From Uranotaenia lowii (lineage: Eukaryota; Arthropoda; Insecta; Diptera; Culicidae): DNA of 64,000 nucleotides. The first letter of the stretch is position 1, and each line of letters opens with the position of its first letter. The stretch is from assembly GCF_029784155.1 (NCBI RefSeq), contig NC_073693.1, positions 164,840,031 through 164,904,030 on the forward strand. The letters are read 5' to 3'. Under the pieces are notes generated by a model. That model was not told where the DNA came from. It saw only the letters and a list, made by a program, of their open reading frames with translations, and ran no database searches. Shown here piece after piece: positions 56,711 to 64,000 of this stretch. The translations under genes and the position numbers were made by a program.

Positions 56711-58485
56711 CAAGAGAGATAAACGCTGAAAGAAGGGGCCAAGTTTGCATCAATTGCTGAAATAGTGTCTTTGGAATGGGAAGCATCGATGTAAAAATGC
56801 TTCTAACAGAGTCAGAAACTTTAAAGAATGTTAAAATACTGTAAATAATGTCAGAAAACTTGAAAAACCCTGAAGAGTTTGTTGATTTTGAATTTGAAAT
56901 GTTAGAAGAAAGAGATGTTCCTGCAGCTGATGTGTCTTTGAGAGATGTTATTTGCATACGGAATCCTGGAGGGACTTCTTTATCTATAGCAGCTGATTTA
57001 TTACCAAAGTTGAATGCAGAACTAACTGGGGAGACTTTCCTTCTTATCTTGGCAGAAGGCCCTTTGGTACGCTTCCTGGAATTCTCTAGAACGACGAATG
57101 GAGTCCCTTCATCAGATGAATCCGTATCAACTTCGTCAACTGGCAGAGCAGCAAAAACATTACTGGATTGAGGTTGGACCGGGGGAGAAGCGTTCTTTAA
57201 AATGGCAGCGTATGAACGATTGGATCGTTCTTTTAAAGAGCGCCTCTCCTTATCCCAGCGACTCTTAAATGCCTCGCACACAGAGATATCATGAGGTGAG
57301 CCCCCGCAATAGACACATTTCTGTTCTATTGCTGAGCACGCTCCTTCCTCATGAGTTTCCCCGCAACGAGCGCAGCGTGTCTTGTTGCAGCAATGGGACT
57401 CCGTGTGTCCCATTTTGATGCACTTTTTGCAGCTCATTGGGCGAGGCACAAAGAGCCGCACGGGAAGCCTTAACATTCCCTCTAACAAAACATAGTGAGG
57501 GAGGGCGGTACCCTCGAAGGTCACCCGAAATGAGCCTGACGCTGAATACTTTTTATCTCCGTTTTCAGTGGTGGCAAATGAGAGTTGGCGGCAATCCAGG
57601 ATTTTGACCGAAGTCGAATCAAGGCCTCTGAATTTGCCTACCCCTTTAGACATTATGTATTCAACCGTCAGGCTCATTTCTGAGATCACGCCCTCTATCT
57701 CTACGTTTCGAGAGGGAACAAAAACGTGGTACTCTAATCGGAAAAAATCACTAGCAACAATTTCATTTGTGGCCTTACGATTTGCCACAACAACACGCAA
57801 TTTGTTTGGCCTGACCCGAGACACTTCGGTTACGGAGGGCCATCTTGCCAGATCTTTCATTATCTGAATGACATTTAAGGGTTTCAATTTGGGCCGGAAA
57901 TAGACCACCCACGGACCAGAAAAAGTTGGGTCCTCTGGGTAGACCCGGAGTCGGGAGGACTTCCCAGCAGTTTTGACAGAGTTCTCCGAAACATCCATCA
58001 AAACTGCGGGGTTTGACCTCCCGCCTTCGCTCATATTTTACTACGGAGACTAAAAAGTCTGTCGTAATAAAATATCAACGAATCTATAATAATTTCGAAG
58101 TAGTTAAAATTTTAGAATGATAGTAAAAGAGAAATGAAAGGGAGACAATAAATAATGAACGAACAAACTTGAATTGAATTCCTCGTTTCCTTCGTGGGGT
58201 TCCTTCTATGGCTCCGCTGAAGTGGACCTCCAAACGATGACGACTTCCTCTTGACACTTTGGTAGTGTTGCGCCAGTGGTGTCGTGGTGACCAGTGCCTC
58301 CGTTACCCGATGACGACGGTGTTCAGATCCGGATGGATCGGGTGCCCCGGCGGTACGCAGCCCGGATGTGTGGAACGAACAAAGCGCACGTTCTTAAAGA
58401 CGATGGTCTTGATGCTGATGATGGTGGCAAAACTTAATATGTGCCAATTGGTGCTGCTCGGCAATTGACGACCGAACCAGTAAAA
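55094..58485. repeat. Tandem duplication unit 1 (3392 bp)
   Basis: Repeats 58486-61877 base for base apart from small differences, for example 58104 t versus 61496 a and 58112 t versus 61504 a. The junction shows 2-bp aa microhomology. Confidence 0.9.
56703..58034 (-). CDS. I-clade ORF1 (gag-like, zinc knuckles), copy A
   Basis: Intact 443-residue frame from ATG at 58034. The N-terminal half is an RNA-binding-like domain (SGPWVVYFRPKLKPLNV and IMKDLARWPSVTEVSRVRPN). Three cysteine knuckles follow: CKKCIKMGHTESHC, CARCGETHEEGAC and CVYCGGSPHDISVC. A Ser/Lys-rich tail ends the protein. Known role in the family: nucleic-acid binding and chaperone protein of the retrotransposition particle. Uninterrupted although ORF2 is broken. 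Its protein sequence is identical to copy B. Confidence 0.88.
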   Translation of the reverse strand: MSEGGRSNPAVLMDVSENSVKTAGKSSRLRVYPEDPTFSGPWVVYFRPKLKPLNVIQIMKDLARWPSVTEVSRVRPNKLRVVVANRKATNEIVASDFFRLEYHVFVPSRNVEIEGVISEMSLTVEYIMSKGVGKFRGLDSTSVKILDCRQLSFATTENGDKKYSASGSFRVTFEGTALPHYVLLEGMLRLPVRLFVPRPMSCKKCIKMGHTESHCCNKTRCARCGETHEEGACSAIEQKCVYCGGSPHDISVCEAFKSRWDKERRSLKERSNRSYAAILKNASPPVQPQSSNVFAALPVDEVDTDSSDEGTPFVVLENSRKRTKGPSAKIRRKVSPVSSAFNFGNKSAAIDKEVPPGFRMQITSLKDTSAAGTSLSSNISNSKSTNSSGFFKFSDIIYSILTFFKVSDSVRSIFTSMLPIPKTLFQQLMQTWPLLSAFISLDD

Positions 58486-60102
58486 TCGTTTGTACCTTTG
58501 CCCCTGCGAAACCCAAATTGAGTATCTGAAAGGAGACCATTTGTTTCCACCCATTTATCCAATCGGAACAAAATCATTTTCTCCATCAATTTACGAATGC
58601 AAGACAACATCGCTATTGGACGGTACGAATTGAAATCTGACGCAGGTTTCCCAGGCTTTTGGATGGCAATAACTCTCACTTGTCGCCAATCTTCGGGAAC
58701 AATGTTATGTTCCAAGAATTGATTAAATAAATTCAACAAGCGAAATTTGGCGGCATCCGGAAGGTTTTTCAACAAGTTGAATTTTATTTTATCAACTCCC
58801 GGAGCAAAATTGTTACAAGAAAGGAGAGCAATTGAGAATTCCATCATTGAAAAGCTGGAATCCAGATCGCATCTGTTCGGAGACACACTTCGAGTGATTT
58901 TTTGCACAGGGGTGGAATCTGGACAGATTTTCCGTGCAAAATTGAAAATCCATTTATGCGAATGTTCTTCATTTTCGTTCGTGGAAGAACGATTACGCAA
59001 GCTCCGTGCCACATTCCACAAAGTGCTTAAGGATGTTTCCCGCGATAAACCTCCCACAAAATTACGCCAATGCGCACGTTTTTTCCCCTTGATCAGGTTT
59101 TTAAATTGCTGCTCAAGAGAAAAATACGTGTTGAAGTTATCCAGGGTTCCGTGTTTCCGAAAAACTTTAAAGGCGTTCGATTTGTCTTTGTAAAGTTTGG
59201 AACACTGACTGTCCCACCATGGATTGGGAGGTCTTCGACGAACAGATGGATTTCGGATGGGATTGGTTTGAGCACCAACCGCACAATCAAAAATCAAATG
59301 AGAAATAAAAGTGTATTCCTCCAACGGAGGTAACACATCCATAGAATTGATAGCTGAAACTATTGTGTCCGAGTACCTTTTCCAGTCGATGTGTCTTGTG
59401 AGGTCATATGCTGTATTTGTTAAATTTGAAGTGTTGACCCCATTGGTGATTGTTATTTTGATAGGCAAGTGATCACTACCATTGGGATCAAGGATTACCT
59501 CCCACTGGCAATCAAATGATAGGGAATTTGAGCAGAGTGAGAGGTCAATTGCACTTTGTCTTGCAGGAGGTTTAGGTACTCGTGTTTTTTCACCCGTGTT
59601 CAAAATTGTTAAATTGAAACTGTCACAAATGTCATAGATAAGAGTAGAACGACTATCGTCAACTTGTTCTCCCCAGACAGTTCCATGAGAATTGAAATCA
59701 CCTAGGATCAACCTTGGCTCAGGTAGTACTGAGCACAGGTCCTCTAGGTGACTCCGATCCACAGTACAAACTGACAACACATAAGTCCTTACCTCTTATA
59801 GTTGTATGACAAGCAACAGCTTCAATTCCGCCTGATAATGGAAGGTGAATTCTATAAAAGGAGTGGCGCTTATTGATCCCCAAAAACACCCCTCCATAAG
59901 AATCGTCACGATCCAGACGGATAATATTGAAATCGTGGAATGAGATGTTAGATTGAGAAGAAAGCCAAGTTTCGGACAACGCAAAAAAATCACAACTAGT
60001 TTTGTGAAGCAAATAATTGAACACATCAAGTTTTGGAATGAGACTACGACAATTCCACTGTAAAACAGTGATATCTCTGACCTCTCGTGTTAAATTAGTC
60101 AT
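58486..60102 (-). pseudogene. I-clade ORF2, 3'-truncated duplicate
   Basis: Same start (ATG at 60102) and same EN frameshift as the other copy. It runs through EN and the first RT blocks to FGFRRGKGTND, where the sequence jumps into the 5' UTR of the next unit. The frame adds 18 foreign residues before stopping at 58434. Confidence 0.85.
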
Positions 60103-61426
60103 CAAGAGAGATAAACGCTGAAAGAAGGGGCCAAGTTTGCATCAATTGCTGAAATAGTGTCTTTGGAATGGGAAGCATCGATGTAAAAATGCTTCTAACA
60201 GAGTCAGAAACTTTAAAGAATGTTAAAATACTGTAAATAATGTCAGAAAACTTGAAAAACCCTGAAGAGTTTGTTGATTTTGAATTTGAAATGTTAGAAG
60301 AAAGAGATGTTCCTGCAGCTGATGTGTCTTTGAGAGATGTTATTTGCATACGGAATCCTGGAGGGACTTCTTTATCTATAGCAGCTGATTTATTACCAAA
60401 GTTGAATGCAGAACTAACTGGGGAGACTTTCCTTCTTATCTTGGCAGAAGGCCCTTTGGTACGCTTCCTGGAATTCTCTAGAACGACGAATGGAGTCCCT
60501 TCATCAGATGAATCCGTATCAACTTCGTCAACTGGCAGAGCAGCAAAAACATTACTGGATTGAGGTTGGACCGGGGGAGAAGCGTTCTTTAAAATGGCAG
60601 CGTATGAACGATTGGATCGTTCTTTTAAAGAGCGCCTCTCCTTATCCCAGCGACTCTTAAATGCCTCGCACACAGAGATATCATGAGGTGAGCCCCCGCA
60701 ATAGACACATTTCTGTTCTATTGCTGAGCACGCTCCTTCCTCATGAGTTTCCCCGCAACGAGCGCAGCGTGTCTTGTTGCAGCAATGGGACTCCGTGTGT
60801 CCCATTTTGATGCACTTTTTGCAGCTCATTGGGCGAGGCACAAAGAGCCGCACGGGAAGCCTTAACATTCCCTCTAACAAAACATAGTGAGGGAGGGCGG
60901 TACCCTCGAAGGTCACCCGAAATGAGCCTGACGCTGAATACTTTTTATCTCCGTTTTCAGTGGTGGCAAATGAGAGTTGGCGGCAATCCAGGATTTTGAC
61001 CGAAGTCGAATCAAGGCCTCTGAATTTGCCTACCCCTTTAGACATTATGTATTCAACCGTCAGGCTCATTTCTGAGATCACGCCCTCTATCTCTACGTTT
61101 CGAGAGGGAACAAAAACGTGGTACTCTAATCGGAAAAAATCACTAGCAACAATTTCATTTGTGGCCTTACGATTTGCCACAACAACACGCAATTTGTTTG
61201 GCCTGACCCGAGACACTTCGGTTACGGAGGGCCATCTTGCCAGATCTTTCATTATCTGAATGACATTTAAGGGTTTCAATTTGGGCCGGAAATAGACCAC
61301 CCACGGACCAGAAAAAGTTGGGTCCTCTGGGTAGACCCGGAGTCGGGAGGACTTCCCAGCAGTTTTGACAGAGTTCTCCGAAACATCCATCAAAACTGCG
61401 GGGTTTGACCTCCCGCCTTCGCTCAT
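60095..61426 (-). CDS. I-clade ORF1 (gag-like, zinc knuckles), copy B
   Basis: Intact 443-residue frame, protein identical to copy A, with the same three CCHC knuckles and the same 8-nt overlap with its ORF2. It is nearest the true 5' end of the element, so this is the copy an element promoter would transcribe first. Confidence 0.88.
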   Translation of the reverse strand: MSEGGRSNPAVLMDVSENSVKTAGKSSRLRVYPEDPTFSGPWVVYFRPKLKPLNVIQIMKDLARWPSVTEVSRVRPNKLRVVVANRKATNEIVASDFFRLEYHVFVPSRNVEIEGVISEMSLTVEYIMSKGVGKFRGLDSTSVKILDCRQLSFATTENGDKKYSASGSFRVTFEGTALPHYVLLEGMLRLPVRLFVPRPMSCKKCIKMGHTESHCCNKTRCARCGETHEEGACSAIEQKCVYCGGSPHDISVCEAFKSRWDKERRSLKERSNRSYAAILKNASPPVQPQSSNVFAALPVDEVDTDSSDEGTPFVVLENSRKRTKGPSAKIRRKVSPVSSAFNFGNKSAAIDKEVPPGFRMQITSLKDTSAAGTSLSSNISNSKSTNSSGFFKFSDIIYSILTFFKVSDSVRSIFTSMLPIPKTLFQQLMQTWPLLSAFISLDD

Positions 61427-61992
61427 ATTTTACTACGGAGACTAAAAAGTCTGTCGTAATAAAATATCAACGAATCTATAATAATTTCGAAGTAGATAAA
61501 ATTATAGAATGATAGTAAAAGAGAAATGAAAGGGAGACAATAAATAATGAACGAACAAACTTGAATTGAATTCCTCGTTTCCTTCGTGGGGTTCCTTCTA
61601 TGGCTCCGCTGAAGTGGACCTCCAAACGATGACGACTTCCTCTTGACACTTTGGTAGTGTTGCGCCAGTGGTGTCGTGGTGACCAGTGCCTCCGTTACCC
61701 GATGACGACGGTGTTCAGATCCGGATGGATCGGGTGCCCCGGCGGTACGCAGCCCGGATGTGTGGAACGAACAAAGCGCACGTTCTTAAAGACGATGGTC
61801 TTGATGCTGATGATGGTGGCAAAACTTAATATGTGCCAATTGGTGCTGCTCGGCAATTGACGACCGAACCAGTAAAAACCACTCCTAGTGGAAAAACTGC
61901 AATTTTTTTTAACTTTTGCAAAGCGGAGTAAAAACACTTTGAGGTAAAAGCGATAAAACACGTCCGCACCAGCCAGACTACTTAGATCGAAT

Positions 61993-62006
61993 GAGCCCTT
62001 CACCAT
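61993..62006. repeat. Target-site duplication, 5' side of I element
   Basis: gagcccttcaccat, identical to 52804-52817. It defines the 5' end of the element at 61992 and shows that the two ORF1 copies belong to one insertion. Confidence 0.85.
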
Positions 62007-62810
62007 GAATCGATTAAAATTCTGATGTTTTGGATTTCAGTTTGACTTAACTCATTTAATCTGTCATGTGAAACTGAATTCATCATTCGGGGAAAAAAAC
62101 ATTTTATGAATTTCAAATAATGAATCTAATTATGAGTTTTCAATTCTGAATCGCCATTTTGAACCTTTGTTATGTGCTATGTTAAATCTGCATTAGAATT
62201 CAGCTTAAGAATTTCGAATCTGAATATGAATATTAAGGGAAATTTAACCTTCATAGTGAAAATGCAGGCCCTCAGAGCCGAGTATGAGTGCAAATATTGT
62301 CGATTTTGAGTGAACAATGCCAAATGATTCTTCGTATTTCAAACAATATTTGATGATTTTTTTTTCAGATTTTTGATTTTTTTTTTAATTTTTTCATTGG
62401 AATGAAATTTTTTTTTTAATATTTAAAAAATGACCAAACTCAACAGCTTAAAAGCGTATTTTCACGAAATAGGCTTTTATGCATTTATACCCATTTTTTC
62501 CAAGAGATCATATGATAGGTTCGAAAAGCATGAATCAAATTTGAAATCTAATGAAAACCGGATTGGGATCATGATTTATTACTGAAAATAAACAATCCCA
62601 AACTTAATTCAGATTCCGAAATAAGAAATCAAAAAGACAATTTGGACTTGATAATATGGAACCAGAACCTCCGAAATGAGATCAATCTCATCAATCAATC
62701 ATAATCAAAAAGAGAGAAAATTTTGAAAAACTGTTACAGAATACTGAACGTGGGATTAGTTTTCGAGGTTTTGGCGTTATTGATAATAATGTGGAAAAGT
62801 TTGTTGTTGG
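62007..62810. other. AT-rich sequence, no feature recognised
   Basis: Simple AT-rich sequence with gaattt-type words. No gene, RNA or paired repeat was recognised. Confidence 0.4.
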
Positions 62811-63230
62811 TAAAAGATACCCCGGTGATCAAAGTTACCCCGTTTTACGGTATATAAAAATCAATTTCTGTGTGTTTGTTTGTCCTCTATAGGCTCAGCC
62901 GTCTTAAGAGATAGAGAGCTGAAATTTTGCATGGATGCTCATTAGCACCAGGAATGATGAAAAATGCTTTTAGATTTTCAGATGACCCCTTTTGAAGGGG
63001 GTCGTCCATACAACACAAATGTTGTTTAAGCGATATTGACGTTATTATACATCGGATTGAGATGAAAATTTCCACATAGGAGTTTTGAGGGATGCTCTAT
63101 AGCTTTCAGGTTTCAAATTTCGGTCGGTAAAGGGGTCGTCCATATTATCTGATCACTATTTTTGCAATATTATCTTTATTGTGCATAGGATTGTAATTAA
63201 AATTGGCACATGGGAGTGTTACCGTCAAAC
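62811..63230 (+). repeat. Helitron-like repeat fragment, plus orientation
   Basis: It opens with tatataaaaatcaatttctg and tgtttgtttgtcctctata, a style common at Helitron 5' regions of insects. It continues with tandem units (gacgttattatacatcggat, then attgtgcataggattg) homologous to 32928-33460 in reverse. The preceding gttaccccgttttacggta looks like the end of another repeat family. Confidence 0.35.
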
Positions 63231-64000
63231 GGGGCATCATGCAAAAGCAGGGTTAGATGCAACATTTGTATACCACAACACTCATTCAAACTTTATTACA
63301 ATATACTGTAATAAAGTTGTCATTGAATGTTAGCAAATTGAAGATGACATAGTTTTTATCATGGCGAAAGAGTTTTTTAAAGTTTTTTATTCTCATAAAA
63401 AATTTAAAAAATCGAGCAATAGATGTACAATTTTTAACATTTTTCGATGCCGTAAAAAACTTTACCTCGTATGACGTATTGGCTTAATGATATCACCTAC
63501 AAACTTTATATTGCTTTCATTATCCTATACCAACACTGTTGGTGTATACATATTTTTCGAACAATCACCAATTTTTTTTAAATAATTATTTTTAAATTTA
63601 GTTAGCTGACTGGGGCAAAATGCAACAAAATGCAAATCAGATCTAAATCTCATAAACCGCGTTTCCATATGCTGGGATATGATTGTTTTACATTGTGCGT
63701 TAATTAACATTAAAATTTCATCCGTTCTCAGATTTATTTTCATGATTTAAGATAATTGAATATTTTAAAGTATTTTTTACCCCTTAATGTATGCAGCAGA
63801 TTAACACTTTTTTCTTAGAAACATTTTTGACAGAAAAATGTAAAATTTAATTCGAACAAACCAAAATTTCATATTTACCCGTAATCTCAGTCGCGAGTGA
63901 CAAGTTAGTCATTTAGTTGTCCACATATTCGGTTGTGAATGCCGCCCGGGCAATTATTTTCTCGATAAGTTCCGATCGAAGTGTTTTCACCGGGTAAAAA
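63231..64000. other. AT-rich sequence, no feature recognised
   Basis: It begins with a gtcaaacggggcatcatgca repeat-like word at about 63227 and otherwise shows no gene. Not assigned. Confidence 0.35.

Larger units (their letters stand above)
58486..61877. repeat. Tandem duplication unit 2 (3392 bp)
   Basis: Second copy of 55094-58485. It is followed on the 5' side of the element by about 115 bp of 5' UTR (61878-61992) that the first unit lacks. Confidence 0.9.
52818..61992 (-). mobile_element. I-clade non-LTR retrotransposon with internal tandem duplication
   Basis: On the minus strand this reads 5' UTR, ORF1 (three zinc knuckles), ORF2 start, a second 5' UTR segment, a second ORF1, full-length ORF2 (endonuclease, RT, RNase H, C-terminal CCHC), 3' UTR and A tail at 52818-52830. 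One 14-bp target duplication (52804-52817 and 61993-62006) brackets the whole. RNase H after the RT and a gag-like ORF1 place it in the I clade; MosquI-type elements are the obvious relatives. The EN frameshift and later stops make it inactive. Confidence 0.88.

Noticed and set aside
56848..57171. 107-codon plus-strand frame, repeated at 60240
   Set aside because: Antisense shadow of ORF1.
63220..63650. Possible element starting taccgtcaaacggggc
   Set aside because: It resembles mosquito repeat ends by eye, but no partner end or duplication was found in the window.
1..64000. CRISPR array, operons, phage or plasmid modules
   Set aside because: No regularly spaced short direct repeats and no prokaryotic gene organisation; spliced metazoan genes and eukaryotic transposons explain the content.

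Overview
The window is animal nuclear DNA, most likely from a mosquito with a transposon-swollen genome. The evidence is spliced genes with kilobase introns full of repeats, AT-rich non-coding sequence, DD37E-type mariner transposases, an I-clade non-LTR element with an RNase H domain, and insect-style CUB and tetraspanin genes. The organism call is inference; no species marker is visible. No prokaryotic gene organisation or CRISPR array is present.

Host genes. Two convergent genes are supported. On the + strand, a cubilin-type gene enters from the left edge and ends at 25973. Six exons are visible (1320-1384, 2764-3096, 3165-3349, 3410-7789, probably 7860-7946, and 25119-25973). They encode the end of one CUB domain and then 16 consecutive CUB domains, with no membrane anchor. 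On the - strand, a tetraspanin gene ends at 26662. Exons 39033-39161, 26884-27246 and 26662-26814 encode TM2, TM3, the cysteine-rich large loop and TM4; the 5' exon with TM1 is not visible. The two stop codons lie about 0.7 kb apart.

Mobile DNA. Nearly everything else is layered transposons. The 17-kb cubilin intron (7947-25118) holds a truncated hAT end, two 0.9-kb inverted arms (8640-9557 and 17085-18008), a TA-flanked TIR element (9841-16064) split by a second TIR element (12609-16058) that carries a broken gene-like fragment, a small MITE, a Penelope-like GIY-YIG remnant, a TTAA-flanked MITE, two broken DD37E transposases and another MITE. The 11.8-kb tetraspanin intron (27247-39032) holds a Transib-like element (27768-29819: CACAGTG termini, 5-bp target duplication) inserted in an older TIR element, satellite-like units, Helitron-like fragments and a 3.8-kb TA-flanked TIR element.

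Upstream of tetraspanin exon 39033-39161, still possibly intronic, lie: a 5.4-kb hAT element with an exact 8-bp target duplication (39768-45160) that contains another long-TIR element (42987-44769); a second TTAA MITE; a DD37E mariner nested inside another mariner (46693-48921); a decayed Jockey/CR1-type LINE; and an I-clade LINE at 52818-61992. The I-clade LINE is bounded by one 14-bp target duplication but has a 3392-bp internal tandem duplication, so it carries ORF1 twice.

No coherent new protein system was found. The most unusual observations are the internally duplicated I element, the Transib-like RSS-ended inverted-repeat element, the exactly dissectable nested insertions, and the splicing peculiarities of the cubilin gene (a stop-free 60-nt intron, a 29-codon cassette-like exon and tandem acceptors).
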